Assembly (NCBI GenBank): GCA_964586055.1
Contig: CAZPFX010000011.1
Span: 1-28,720, forward strand
Direction: 5' to 3'
DNA: 28,720 bases
From: UM-FILTER-42-14 sp964586055
Lineage (GTDB): Bacteria > Patescibacteriota > Microgenomatia > UBA1400 > PJMF01
Made by a program: the position numbers and the translations under genes
Shown here: in pieces, positions 1 to 7,641 of the stretch
Layout of the letters: every line of letters starts with the position of its first letter
Position numbering within the stretch: the first letter of the stretch is position 1
The notes under the pieces: model-generated
Database searches by the model: none
What the model saw: the letters and a program-made list of their open reading frames with translations, nothing else
Told to the model about the DNA's origin: nothing

Positions 1-2
1 TA

Positions 3-305
3 CGTCAGAGAGCTATTGCTCTCTTGCGTTTACACAAGAAATTGTACAGACTCGAGTCTGGATACAATATCAAGAACATAGAACTTCTCACAATTCGAGA
101 TAATCCAGACAGACCCCACGAAGACAGGCAAAATATTTCATTTGTTTTTGTTTGTGAAGCTGCGGAAAAAGTTGGAGAATCAGATACTGAAGTTTCAGAC
201 CAGGAATGGTTTGAATTAAGCCAACTTCCCGAAGATAGCCAAACTGCCTTTGACCATAAAGAAGATCTTGATTTATTTAAAGAAAAAAACTTTGAAAAAA
301 TTTAA
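3..305 (+). CDS. Nudix hydrolase-like protein, 3' part only
   Basis: The reading frame is open from the left edge to the stop at 305, so the gene is 5'-truncated by the window. The visible part resembles the C-terminal half of a Nudix hydrolase: a segment like IELLTIRDNPDRPHEDR, then a beta strand NISFVFVCEA, then an acidic SDTEVSDQEWFELSQLP segment and an AFDHKEDL helix, the usual end of ADP-ribose or NTP pyrophosphohydrolases. The Nudix box itself (REUxEExGU) should lie at the very edge; what is there (KKLYRLESGYN) keeps only part of it. The gene may be degraded, or a sequencing error may have shifted the frame, since another frame reads VRELL at bases 4-18. The stop overlaps the next gene. 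Family assignment is moderate; activity cannot be judged. Confidence 0.55.
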   Translation, partial: RQRAIALLRLHKKLYRLESGYNIKNIELLTIRDNPDRPHEDRQNISFVFVCEAAEKVGESDTEVSDQEWFELSQLPEDSQTAFDHKEDLDLFKEKNFEKI

Positions 306-975
306 CAAAAGCTACCTAACTCACAAAGCACTCCAGCCTTTTAGATCATTTTCTTTTTGCGGAGAGAAATATCGATACTTTTGTCATAAATATAATCACC
401 CACATTTGAATGAGCGGGCCGTGGAACTACCGATAGTATGGAAAGAGGTTCAGAAACATAAGAGCTCAGAGGTTCTGGAAATTGGCAATGTGTTGTCACA
501 TTATTTTCCGACCAAGCATCTTGTTGTAGATAAATATGAAGTGGCACCAGGTGTTATCAATGAGGACGTGATCGAGTTTAAGTCGAAGAAAAAATTTAGG
601 CTGATTGTTTCCATCTCAACTTTGGAGCATGTTGGCTGGGATGAGAAAGTGAAAAGCAAAGATAAAATTCCCAAGGCTATTAAGCATCTGAAGAAAATGC
701 TGGCTCCTGGCGGTACGTTATTGGTAACGCTTCCACTTGGTTACAATTCATATTTAGACGAACATTTGAGGGCTGGGAAAATTAAATTTGATGAAGTTTT
801 TTATATGGAGAGAACTTCAAAGTTTAATAGTTGGCGAGAGGTATCCAGAAATTCTTTTAAGAAAAAACCAAGATATGGATCACCGTACGAAAATGCAAAT
901 GTGGTGGTTTTTGCGAGAATTAATACTCCTTTTCTCCCAAGACAAGTTCGGAAAGGATATCGGTTGGCTCGTTAA
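250..975 (+). CDS. class I SAM-dependent methyltransferase
   Basis: This protein of about 240 residues has the class I methyltransferase signature. A VLEIGN motif I near residue 95 binds S-adenosylmethionine, SISTLEHVGWDE forms the post-strand-4 region, and LAPGGTLLVTLPLGYN is the typical late motif before the last strands. The substrate is unknown; such proteins beside sugar or surface genes often act on small molecules or glycans, but no partner is visible here. Only TTG start candidates exist (250, 268, 292), and 292 would cut the overlap with the upstream gene from 56 to 14 bp. No clear Shine-Dalgarno sequence decides it. The 3' end runs 56 bp into the convergent VOC gene. The fold call is good; the substrate is not inferable. 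Confidence 0.75.
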   Translation: MTIKKILIYLKKKTLKKFNKSYLTHKALQPFRSFSFCGEKYRYFCHKYNHPHLNERAVELPIVWKEVQKHKSSEVLEIGNVLSHYFPTKHLVVDKYEVAPGVINEDVIEFKSKKKFRLIVSISTLEHVGWDEKVKSKDKIPKAIKHLKKMLAPGGTLLVTLPLGYNSYLDEHLRAGKIKFDEVFYMERTSKFNSWREVSRNSFKKKPRYGSPYENANVVVFARINTPFLPRQVRKGYRLAR

Positions 976-1357
976 CGCGAAAGTAATAACCGAATAGATC
1001 CTCAATTCGAAAATCTTTAATACCCCACGGTTGAAGTTGCAGAGGCTGCATAATGTGTTTGGGATCAAGCTGGCGAGAGACTTCTTGCCAATACTTCTCA
1101 ATGCCATCAACAGGAATTGAGAATTCAACGCCAAATCCAGCCTTAGTGTCTGGATCAAACTTCTTGAAATAAGGGTGATTAGACACTTGCTCATTTCCAC
1201 AAAAGAAGCACAAGACACTTTCTTCACGTTTCATTACTAGATAACCATTCATACCCTTGGGTGCCTCTTCCCAAGCGACCTTGAAGCCAAAAATTTTGTA
1301 AAATGATTTAGCTACGTTGAAGTCTGGAACACTGAGTTCGATCTTCTTGTCAGACAA
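920..1357 (-). CDS. VOC (glyoxalase/bleomycin-resistance) family protein
   Basis: This is a single VOC-fold protein of about 145 residues. It has IELSVPDFNVAKSFYKIFGF (first beta-alpha-beta unit), a central GYLVMKREESVLCFF strand pair, and a C-terminal LQPWGIKDFRIEDLFGYYFRVNEP segment typical of bleomycin-resistance-like members. The family includes metal-dependent dioxygenases, glyoxalases and drug-binding proteins; which applies is not known. I chose TTG at 1357 because the protein then begins just before the first conserved strand. ATG codons at 1402 and 1417 add a hydrophobic tail not expected in this soluble family and would run into the antitoxin start at 1401. The 3' end overlaps the methyltransferase. 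Confidence 0.75.
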   Translation of the reverse strand: MSDKKIELSVPDFNVAKSFYKIFGFKVAWEEAPKGMNGYLVMKREESVLCFFCGNEQVSNHPYFKKFDPDTKAGFGVEFSIPVDGIEKYWQEVSRQLDPKHIMQPLQLQPWGIKDFRIEDLFGYYFRVNEPTDILSELVLGEKEY

Positions 1358-1361
1358 ACGT

Positions 1362-1390
1362 TTGACAAAATGAATAAACAGCAGTAATAT
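1362..1390 (+). promoter_or_regulatory. sigma-70 type promoter of the Phd/PIN operon
   Basis: A perfect -35 TTGACA (1362-1367) is followed after exactly 17 bp by TAATAT (1385-1390). Transcription would begin near 1397, only about 4 bases before the antitoxin ATG, so the mRNA would be nearly leaderless. The opposite strand carries TATATT at 1391-1386, a candidate -10 for the divergent VOC gene, so the two promoters interlock. Confidence 0.7.
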
Positions 1391-1400
1391 AGACAGTATC

Positions 1401-1700
1401 ATGCAACTACTTAACAAAACTGTTTCGATCAGAGATGTGCAGCGTCAATATAAGAATGTCGCGACTACGGTCGAGAAATCAACCCGACCAATCATTGTGA
1501 TGAACAGAAGCCAAGCGCAGTTGGCAATGATCAGTCTTAAGCAGCTGGAGGAGTATCAGCGTCTGAAGGCTTTTTATTTTCTTGAAGAAGTAAGAGCTAC
1601 TAATAAAGACGTTGATTTTGATGATGCCTACAACGACATTTCCTCGGAGGTAGAATCAGTGCGACAAGAGCGCTATGAAAATTCCTCGAGCAGTAATTGA
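1401..1700 (+). CDS. Phd/YefM-family antitoxin
   Basis: This 99-residue protein has the N-terminal Phd/YefM DNA-binding pattern: VSIRDVQRQYKNVATTVEKSTRPIIVMNRSQAQLAMISLKQ fits the usual 'S-x-x-R...v.V..n....aVl.s...Y' layout. The acidic C-terminal half (residues 60-95, DVDFDDAYNDISSEVESV) should wrap and neutralise the toxin. It overlaps the PIN toxin by 26 bp, the standard antitoxin-first order with translational coupling. It probably represses its own promoter directly upstream. Phd-type antitoxins are better known with Doc or RelE toxins; pairing with a PIN nuclease is a less common combination. Confidence 0.8.
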   Translation: MQLLNKTVSIRDVQRQYKNVATTVEKSTRPIIVMNRSQAQLAMISLKQLEEYQRLKAFYFLEEVRATNKDVDFDDAYNDISSEVESVRQERYENSSSSN

Positions 1701-2109
1701 CACAAATGTCTTGATTAGTGGACTGATTATCCCAAAAGGCAATCCATTTCAGGTATTGCGACTGTGGCAAGCGAAAAAATTTGAACTTCTGGTCTCTCCA
1801 AACCTTATTGCAGAAACTTCAGAGGTATTTAGGCGTCCAAAAATTCTTAAGAAATATAATTTGAGCTTAGAGCAAATTGAAGGGTTTTTGCAGCTTATTC
1901 ATGTGTATGGAATTATTGTTTTACCAACCAAGAGTAAGGCCGAGGTCAGAGACAAGAAAGATCAAGACATTCTTGATACCGCAATTAGTGGAAAGGCAGA
2001 TTTTTTAGTCACAGGAGATGACGATCTCTTGGTTTTAGCTAATGATACGAGAGTAGGAAAGTTAAACATTTTAACTCCGAGGGAGTTTGTAGAAAAAATG
2101 AGCAAATGA
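1675..2109 (+). CDS. PIN-domain toxin (COG1569-like)
   Basis: This 144-residue PIN nuclease has the acidic residues expected for divalent-metal RNA cleavage. D9 lies in AVIDTNVLISGL, E47 in NLIAETSEVF, D98 in KKDQDILDTA, and D115-D117 in FLVTGDDDLL. The form '(I)DTNVLISGLI...PKGNPFQVL' and the ending 'ILTPREFVE' are typical of the putative TA toxin family COG1569. PIN toxins usually stop growth by cutting tRNA, rRNA or mRNA; the actual target is unknown. The start lies inside the antitoxin gene. The active site appears intact, so the pair may be functional. Confidence 0.85.
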   Translation: MKIPRAVIDTNVLISGLIIPKGNPFQVLRLWQAKKFELLVSPNLIAETSEVFRRPKILKKYNLSLEQIEGFLQLIHVYGIIVLPTKSKAEVRDKKDQDILDTAISGKADFLVTGDDDLLVLANDTRVGKLNILTPREFVEKMSK

Positions 2110-2142
2110 ATTTAAAATTATCCGAGTTACAGATTTCATAAT

Positions 2143-2418
2143 ATGTGGTTTGTCTACATTCTTAAGTGTGCCGACGGCAGTTTATATACTGGCATTACGA
2201 CCGATCCTAAGCGACGATTTCAGGAACATTTATCTGGCAAAGGCGGTCACTATACTCGATCTCACAAACCTATAAAACAGGTCTACCAAGAATCTCTGGA
2301 AACAAGAAATGAGGCGCTGAAGCGAGAGTTTGAGATCAAGAGTTGGTCGAGGGAGAGAAAACTTGTTTTTTTAGAGCGAACACAAATAAGCCAAAAACAG
2401 ACACTAAGCCAAGCGTGA
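2143..2418 (+). CDS. GIY-YIG nuclease-superfamily protein (UPF0213-like)
   Basis: A 91-residue single-domain protein. WFVYILKCADGSLYTGIT carries the GIY (here VYI) and YIG (here YTG) strands, PKRRFQEH gives the catalytic-helix arginine, and GGHYTRSHKPIK and ETRNEALKREFEIKSWSRERK complete the short UPF0213/YhbQ-like module. These small proteins are widespread; the role is uncertain and possibly structure-specific DNA cleavage. It starts 33 bp after the PIN toxin and could share its transcript. The last 83 bp overlap the convergent MFS gene in antisense. Both reading frames look real there, because this protein needs the region for its last helix and the transporter for its last membrane span. 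Confidence 0.8.
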   Translation: MWFVYILKCADGSLYTGITTDPKRRFQEHLSGKGGHYTRSHKPIKQVYQESLETRNEALKREFEIKSWSRERKLVFLERTQISQKQTLSQA

Positions 2419-3529
2419 GGTGGAATTGGTTAATACTTCCGAAAGCTATGGCATATCCAGCGAGAATATTTAGAATCAGAAAGGGAATCTTAAATAGAAA
2501 TTGAAGAGTAGAAATGCTGGTTGCTCTATATTCAGAAGTGACATGCTTGTTTACCAAGACGCTGGTCACGGGTGAAAATATTGTGAAGCCAATATCTACG
2601 ATGAATAATGCCAAGAATCCAAGTAGTCGTGTTTCTAAACCACCAAGAATAAACCCACTTGCGATGATTGCTGCGGCGGCTGTCAGTAAGGAGATATCGG
2701 AAAATCTTTTGCGAAGTTTTGGAAAAAGACCGGCCGAGAAAAATGCCACAACTGCAACAACGGAAATCATGATAGAAAAGCTAGTAGCGTTGAGGCCAAT
2801 ATGATTAGCAATTGCCGGTTTCGAGAGTCCCCAGTCGTAGAGTCCAAACAAGGCTCCACCAACTATCGTTGGCAGTAGGAAAGGACGAAAGCCCGAGTGA
2901 ATAAGTTGCTTGAATCCAGCAATGTTCGGATTGTCAGCGCTATTGCTCAAAAGAGTCTTCATTTTTGGTTCGATGAGCCAGGCGCTTGTGATCAAGGCCG
3001 TGAGCATTGCTAAACAATGGAGAATATAGGGGAAATATATGTTGTATTTATACAATAAACCGCCAATTGCTGGTCCCATTGCAAAAGCAATAATGGTTAG
3101 TTGCAACCCTCTGGCTACTATTTTGTCATATTTGGATTCTGCATTTTGTGCTAGGAGATCATCATAAATCAGGGCTTCAAATGAGCCCGAGATGAACGCA
3201 CGACCAACAGCAGAAATAAGTAGTCCAACTGCTATGAACCAATAGACATGTGCCGTGACATAAAAAATTGATCCTAGGACGACAAGAATATTTCCAACAA
3301 TTATTGATTGTTTCCTTCCAAACCTGTCAGCAAAAACACCAGAAGGAATTTCAGCGAGAATCCAGACGAGCGTGGAAGCACTGAGAACAATTCCAATTGT
3401 TTCATAGCTAGCAAACTTGCCCATGAAGAAATACCAAACACCCTCAAAAAACCAGAGGCTGTTGAGGAAAATATGAAGATAATAGAGGGCAACGTTGCGA
3501 TTGGAAGAGTTTATTTTTGGCAAATGCAT
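2336..3529 (-). CDS. MFS transporter
   Basis: This 397-residue protein has about 12 hydrophobic spans in two sets of six. The loop after the second span carries the major-facilitator motif A, GVFADRFGRKQS (about residues 64-75). Spans such as IIVGNILVVLGSIFYVTAHVYWFIAVGLLISAVG follow it. It resembles the proton-driven drug or solute exporters of the MFS_1 group, but the substrate cannot be read from the sequence. ATG at 3529 sits 9 bases after a TATAAT box, so its mRNA would have almost no leader. It may also be reached by read-through from the upstream hydrolase gene, 10 bp away. Confidence 0.85.
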   Translation of the reverse strand: MHLPKINSSNRNVALYYLHIFLNSLWFFEGVWYFFMGKFASYETIGIVLSASTLVWILAEIPSGVFADRFGRKQSIIVGNILVVLGSIFYVTAHVYWFIAVGLLISAVGRAFISGSFEALIYDDLLAQNAESKYDKIVARGLQLTIIAFAMGPAIGGLLYKYNIYFPYILHCLAMLTALITSAWLIEPKMKTLLSNSADNPNIAGFKQLIHSGFRPFLLPTIVGGALFGLYDWGLSKPAIANHIGLNATSFSIMISVVAVVAFFSAGLFPKLRKRFSDISLLTAAAAIIASGFILGGLETRLLGFLALFIVDIGFTIFSPVTSVLVNKHVTSEYRATSISTLQFLFKIPFLILNILAGYAIAFGSINQFHLTLGLVSVFGLFVFALKKQVFSPSTNS

Positions 3530-3538
3530 TTGGGATAG

Positions 3539-3544
3539 ATTATA
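3539..3544 (-). promoter_or_regulatory. -10 box overlapping the hydrolase stop codon
   Basis: On the minus strand a TATAAT contains the TAA stop of the upstream serine hydrolase gene and lies 9 bases before the MFS ATG. Predicted transcription starts about 3 bases upstream of that ATG. No good -35 is visible. Confidence 0.4.
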
Positions 3545-4514
3545 ACCCCAGCTGAGCTGTCACTTCCTCATAGACCATTTTTGAGATTTCCTGAACCTGA
3601 TCTATGCGATTTTCAAGCATTCTAGCATCTTCTGATCTAGTGTTGACGCAAAGCAAGTATGGTCTTTTTGGAACATAGACTATGCCGCAATGCGTGAATT
3701 GAATAGCTGTGCTGAAGTCGCTTTTAAAGTAGCCAAATTTATGAGAAACCATCACATCTTCGGGTACGCCGCTAACCAAGCCACGCTTAAAATCAGATTT
3801 TGACAGAAGGGCGAGGGCCTTCTCTGAATAATCATTACTCAGATATGAGGCGTTGTAGAGAATTCTAAATGCAGAGGAGTACGATTTAAGAGTAGCTTCT
3901 TCGCCCTTTTTCATCCCCAAAAGCGCGTAGACTTGCTCGAGAAGACCAGGATTATTTTCTTCGACAAATCTTTGTACAACTTTTTGTGATTCATTATCCG
4001 AATACTTGATCATTCTATTAGCAAGATCTTCTACGAGGTACTCGTTTCCAGGCACCAAAACCTCAGAAGCGTCATCAATGTTTTGATCTCCATCAAATTC
4101 GTCATGATAAGCGATTATTGTTTTGGCTAGATCCGGATCATTTTCAGTAATTCGATAATACGCAATAAGCAGTGGGACTTTTGCAAGACTGGCGAGAATG
4201 AAGTCATCTCTTTCCTTCAAGCCAAGCCAGTATCCAGACTGCAGGTCTTGAAAATAGATAGCGGTGCTGTCTTGAAGATTATTTTCGTCAAGATAGTTCA
4301 CGATCTTGTCTCGAAATGGCTCGAGAGCATCCGATGAAATTTCTTTGTAGATGTCACAATCGAGAAGAGGGCTAATATATTTGTAACCAAGCTCGTGACG
4401 TTCTACAGGATCAGAAACTTTATTAAAGTAAACCTTTTCGAAGATGGTTCCAAATAAAAGGCCCAAGATAAAGATTGATATGACGAAGACCGTAGGTTTC
4501 ACTCGTGGATGCAT
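3540..4514 (-). CDS. membrane-anchored serine hydrolase of the class A beta-lactamase fold
   Basis: From ATG 4514 the protein has 324 residues. Basic residues are followed by one membrane span (about 8-24), which anchors an outside domain. All three serine beta-lactamase/transpeptidase motifs are present in order: S109-L-A-K112 (nucleophile and base), S172-D-N174 and K259-F-G261 in place of KTG. The family covers beta-lactamases and cell-wall peptidases. The membrane anchor, and the absence of a clear omega-loop E-x-x-L-N, make a peptidoglycan-related or unknown hydrolase as likely as drug resistance. A TTG at 4544 would add ten residues, but it lies 1 base from a TATATA box, so ATG 4514 is preferred. 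The ABC exporter stop is just upstream, suggesting one transcript. Confidence 0.75.
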   Translation of the reverse strand: MHPRVKPTVFVISIFILGLLFGTIFEKVYFNKVSDPVERHELGYKYISPLLDCDIYKEISSDALEPFRDKIVNYLDENNLQDSTAIYFQDLQSGYWLGLKERDDFILASLAKVPLLIAYYRITENDPDLAKTIIAYHDEFDGDQNIDDASEVLVPGNEYLVEDLANRMIKYSDNESQKVVQRFVEENNPGLLEQVYALLGMKKGEEATLKSYSSAFRILYNASYLSNDYSEKALALLSKSDFKRGLVSGVPEDVMVSHKFGYFKSDFSTAIQFTHCGIVYVPKRPYLLCVNTRSEDARMLENRIDQVQEISKMVYEEVTAQLGL

Positions 4515-4556
4515 GGGATCTAGATTACTCTTTTTTTGTGGCAAATATATAGGGAG

Positions 4557-6281
4557 TTATCCCAACGTCTGCAGTCGCCAAAAATTCGCGTACAAGCCAT
4601 CTTTCACAACTAGTTCTTGGTGTGAGCCAACCTCAACAATTTTTCCGTCTTCCATAACAATAATTTTATCTGCCTTGACGACAGTAGAGAGTCTGTGGGC
4701 GACAATGATGGTGGTTTTGTCAGCGGTGACCCTCCAGAATGCATCCTGAATTTTTTGCTCAGACTCACTGTCTAGCTGCGAAGTAGCCTCGTCAAAGATG
4801 ACAATGCTCGGATTTGACAAAATCATTCTAGCAATAGCCAGTCGTTGCTTTTGACCGCCAGAAAGTTTGATGCCACGCTCTCCGACAAGAGAGTCGTAGC
4901 CTTTTGGCAGGGCGGTGATGAAATCATGAGCATGCGCCATTTTAGCCGCTGCATGAAGTTCTTGCTCCGAAACTTGGCCACGACCATAGCGAATGTTATA
5001 GCCTACGGTGTTGTTAAATAAAATCGGTTCCTGTGGTACAACGCCGATCATTGATCTTAAATAGCTTTTGGTCATCTGCTTAATCGGCATGCCGTCAATG
5101 GAAATAGTTCCTGACTTAGGGTCAAAAAGCCTGAGCATCAGTTTTACGACGGTAGACTTTCCAGCTCCAGAGTGGCCGACCAAGGCCACAGTCTGTCCTT
5201 GTCTGATGCGAATAGAAATATCTGAAAGAGCAGAGCCTTTGCCCTCTCCATAACTAAAATTAATTTTGTCAAATAAAATTTCGCCTTTAGCTGATTTCAG
5301 CTCCTTCGGTTTGGCGGGATCTTTAACCTGTGTTTTCATTGGCAGAACTGCAAAGTATTTTTCTAGATCAACTTGCTCTTTGACCAGATCACGAAGCCTA
5401 AAAATAAGATCATAAAGTCGCCCATAGAACTCGACCAAGAAGCCCAAAAGCATAATAAAGTCACCGGCTGAGATAATGCCTGCCACGTATTGTTTCAGAG
5501 CCAGCCAGAGAATTAAACCAAAGCCAAGATTGCCAGCTCCGCCAATAGCAAGATCAATAACACGAAAAGTCAGCGCGAAGGCCCAGAGCTTTTTCAGCCA
5601 AGGCACAAAAGCTTTTTGAAGTTTATTGCGCTCGAAAGATTCTTTAGCGAAAAGCTTTACAGTTTCAAAGTTGATGAGATTATCAGTGATAATAGCTGAG
5701 ATTTTATCTTCTTCAGCATTAAAGTCACGAAGGGTTTTCACATTTTTATTGACTAATAGTTTGGCGAAAAATAAGTTGATCGCGACCAATAAGACGAGCA
5801 GCAGAACGTACTGATTTCCAACCTGCCAAAAGAAAAACATCATAATTAAGAACTGCAAAAAGATTGAAGCTAGATCTTGAAAGACAACATGGAAAAGGGA
5901 GAAGACGGCATTGTCACCACGCTTAAAAGCCGATATGAGAGAGCCCGTACTTTTGTTTAGATGATAGGCGAAATCGAGATCTTGAACTTTCTCGAAAACT
6001 TTAAGGCGAACATCGCGAGCCATGGGAAGAAGCACCATATCTCCGGTGATGTATTGAAGAATGTCAAAGAGAACTCGGACTAAACGAATGGCTAAGTAAA
6101 CTCCAAGAATGGTAAGAAGTACCGAGAGATTTCGATCGGGGACAGCATCGACGAAGAGTTTAAAGAAGTAGGGCTGAACTCCCTTAGCTAAATTTGACAA
6201 CAGAAGGACGCCGACGAAAAGAAGAAACTTTCCTCGGTACTGCCACACAAACCAGAGATATTGCCCAAAATTTTTGCGCAT
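4557..6281 (-). CDS. ABC exporter, fused membrane and ATPase domains
   Basis: This half-transporter of 574 residues from ATG 6281 would work as a homodimer. The N-terminal 300 residues hold six membrane spans. The ATPase domain has Walker A GHSGAGKST (about 369-377), Q-loop VPQEP, signature LSGGQ (473-477), Walker B IVIFDEA (to about 499) and the H-loop histidine in IVAHRLST. All catalytic residues are intact. It resembles the MsbA/ATM1-like lipid, drug or peptide exporters; the substrate is unknown. ATG 6281 was chosen because AAAGG lies six bases upstream, while the earlier TTG 6335 and ATG 6323 overlap or touch the -10 box at 6329-6324. It is followed within 45 bp by the hydrolase gene. 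Confidence 0.88.
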   Translation of the reverse strand: MRKNFGQYLWFVWQYRGKFLLFVGVLLLSNLAKGVQPYFFKLFVDAVPDRNLSVLLTILGVYLAIRLVRVLFDILQYITGDMVLLPMARDVRLKVFEKVQDLDFAYHLNKSTGSLISAFKRGDNAVFSLFHVVFQDLASIFLQFLIMMFFFWQVGNQYVLLLVLLVAINLFFAKLLVNKNVKTLRDFNAEEDKISAIITDNLINFETVKLFAKESFERNKLQKAFVPWLKKLWAFALTFRVIDLAIGGAGNLGFGLILWLALKQYVAGIISAGDFIMLLGFLVEFYGRLYDLIFRLRDLVKEQVDLEKYFAVLPMKTQVKDPAKPKELKSAKGEILFDKINFSYGEGKGSALSDISIRIRQGQTVALVGHSGAGKSTVVKLMLRLFDPKSGTISIDGMPIKQMTKSYLRSMIGVVPQEPILFNNTVGYNIRYGRGQVSEQELHAAAKMAHAHDFITALPKGYDSLVGERGIKLSGGQKQRLAIARMILSNPSIVIFDEATSQLDSESEQKIQDAFWRVTADKTTIIVAHRLSTVVKADKIIVMEDGKIVEVGSHQELVVKDGLYANFWRLQTLG

Positions 6282-6323
6282 TTTTACCTTTATCCCTTCC
6301 CCGAGGAGTTTTTGAAGTCCCAT

Positions 6324-6331
6324 AGTATAGC
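6324..6331 (-). promoter_or_regulatory. promoter -10 of the ABC exporter
   Basis: The minus strand has TATACT (6329-6324) preceded by the extended -10 dinucleotide TG one base upstream. Transcription would start near 6317, leaving a leader of about 36 bases before ATG 6281 that includes the AAAGG ribosome binding site. Confidence 0.4.
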
Positions 6332-6395
6332 ACAAGGGGAAAGTTAAAAACGGGTGAATCGGGTTGTTACTACCGTTAGTGTAAGGAAACTATGA

Positions 6396-6401
6396 AATAA
6401 T
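6396..6401 (+). promoter_or_regulatory. extended -10 box of the second PIN operon
   Basis: TGAAATAAT (TG at 6393-6394, hexamer 6396-6401) ends exactly six bases before the ATG at 6408. Transcription would therefore begin at or next to the start codon, giving a leaderless mRNA. No convincing -35. Confidence 0.4.
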
Positions 6402-6407
6402 GGTGTT

Positions 6408-6602
6408 ATGCAACAAGAACACTTAGTTGATTTACTAGAAAATAATCGGGAAAACATGAGATTAGTGACTAAGATCTTTGGAGCCTCCGCTCGTGATAGG
6501 GAGATTAAGAGAGGCTTACCAATTGGAGAAATAGCCAAGAAGATGGAAAAAGCATCTAGAGAGAACTTAATGCGCGTGCCAAGCAATGCATCATTCTTAT
6601 AG
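6408..6602 (+). CDS. small protein, likely antitoxin of an unassigned family
   Basis: A 64-residue, charged, probably all-helical protein: acidic N-terminus (EHLVDLLENNRENMRLV), then a basic middle (SARDREIKRGLPIGEIAKKMEKASRENLMR). I do not recognise the family and see no Phd, RHH, AbrB or MerR signature. The case for an antitoxin rests on its place: first in a two-gene unit, small, with its end overlapping a PIN-nuclease gene by 17 bp and a promoter directly in front. The segment GEIAKKMEKASRENLMR could be part of a short helix-turn-helix. Function is inferred from context only. Confidence 0.55.
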   Translation: MQQEHLVDLLENNRENMRLVTKIFGASARDREIKRGLPIGEIAKKMEKASRENLMRVPSNASFL

Positions 6603-7104
6603 TAGACGGTACTTAATTTTGGATACTTGCATAGTTCAGTATTGGATGGATCGATATATTGAGTCCGCAGTGAGAGAACAATTATCAAGTTGGGTTGGTA
6701 CTGATTGTGATTTAGCTATTTCTGAGGTTTCATACGCAGAGTTGATTGATGGGGCTTATAGAGAGAAGGTAGATAAGGTTAAAGTGCTTTTGAAGACATT
6801 CGCAAGATTGGAAGTTAGTCAAAGAGTGTTAAGTGGATCTGGTTTTCTAGGAAGTATCTACAGAAATCAAAATTCCCGAAACAGTGGAATTGAATTGGCG
6901 GATAGAATAATTGCCGCTACATCATTTATTAATAACACAGCTGTGATAACAGCAAACATTCAAGATTTTCCTCTTCCATTTTTTACATCTGTATATAGTG
7001 AAAATATAATGTTTAAGAAAAAAAATAAAAAGCGATATATCACCATAGATATTTTGAAGCCAAATATTACAATTTTGAACTATTGGTATTCAAAGACGCA
7101 GTAA
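6586..7104 (+). CDS. PIN-domain (VapC-like) toxin
   Basis: This 172-residue PIN nuclease has D13 in LILDTCIVQYW, E52 in SEVSYAELIDG, D106 in ELADRIIAA and D127 in AVITANIQDF, the four acidic positions of the VapC active site. It is longer than usual: after the PIN core a lysine-rich stretch (KKKNKKRYITI, about residues 143-153) and a further strand/helix segment follow, which may help bind RNA. The RNA target is not known. It begins inside the preceding small gene, the normal antitoxin-toxin arrangement. It is not closely similar to the first PIN toxin in the window, so the two pairs are not a recent duplication. Confidence 0.8.
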   Translation: MHHSYSRRYLILDTCIVQYWMDRYIESAVREQLSSWVGTDCDLAISEVSYAELIDGAYREKVDKVKVLLKTFARLEVSQRVLSGSGFLGSIYRNQNSRNSGIELADRIIAATSFINNTAVITANIQDFPLPFFTSVYSENIMFKKKNKKRYITIDILKPNITILNYWYSKTQ

Positions 7105-7110
7105 CCTCTT

Positions 7111-7641
7111 TCAATTTACAAATTTATCAACAAGTAATTTAGTTTCCTCGAACGAGTTATCAAAAAGTTTTTTAACAATCTCAAAATGAAGAGTCTCTCT
7201 TACGGCAAAAATATTTTTTATCCAGGTTTCATGGTATTTTTGTTTGACTTCTTTAGAATCGTGAAGTAAGACATCCGACATTCTTGTTGCGTTAGTCCAT
7301 TCGAGTTTGTCTGCGTCGTAAAGCACTCTTGATTCATCTGAAGTTTGCTGTTGTCCGAAACTATGCTCGCTAATTATTATTGCAATTTGATCAATTGTGT
7401 TTTCATCGAAATTGAGAGAATTCAGAGTACTTTTCAATAGCGTCGTTTTTCCAGTCCTGCTTTCAAGATCGTGCCACCAGGCGGCAATCATAATTAAATC
7501 ATTGCTAACTTGTAGTTTCTCAGTTTTAGTTATTAACTCGCAGTTTTCAGCTACTCTTCGATGGTGGTCGAGTGCGTGGGCAACATCAGTGCTTTTAGAA
7601 AGAATTTCTTTAGCTATGAGAATTGGTTTATTTATTAGCAT
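7111..7641 (-). CDS. HD-domain metal-dependent phosphohydrolase
   Basis: This 176-residue single HD domain has histidines H22 and H26 in AHALDHHRRVAEN, the metal pair H57-D58 in AAWWHDLE, a later EHSFG histidine (H93), and the acidic YDADKLEW segment (D109/D111). This is the layout of small nucleotide- or phosphoester-cleaving HD hydrolases, with about the usual length. The substrate is unknown. Its ATG overlaps the stop of the upstream regulator gene in ATGCTAA, so the two are translationally coupled. That coupling suggests the regulator controls or senses the product of this enzyme. Confidence 0.8.
   Translation of the reverse strand: MLINKPILIAKEILSKSTDVAHALDHHRRVAENCELITKTEKLQVSNDLIMIAAWWHDLESRTGKTTLLKSTLNSLNFDENTIDQIAIIISEHSFGQQQTSDESRVLYDADKLEWTNATRMSDVLLHDSKEVKQKYHETWIKNIFAVRETLHFEIVKKLFDNSFEETKLLVDKFVN

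Noticed and set aside
1..30. A frameshift in the Nudix-like gene, since another frame reads VRELL at the edge
   Set aside because: Too little sequence at the window edge to tell a frameshift from chance; noted only as a possibility.
2514..2804. A 96-codon plus-strand frame inside the MFS gene
   Set aside because: It is wholly opposite conserved transporter sequence and has no family resemblance.
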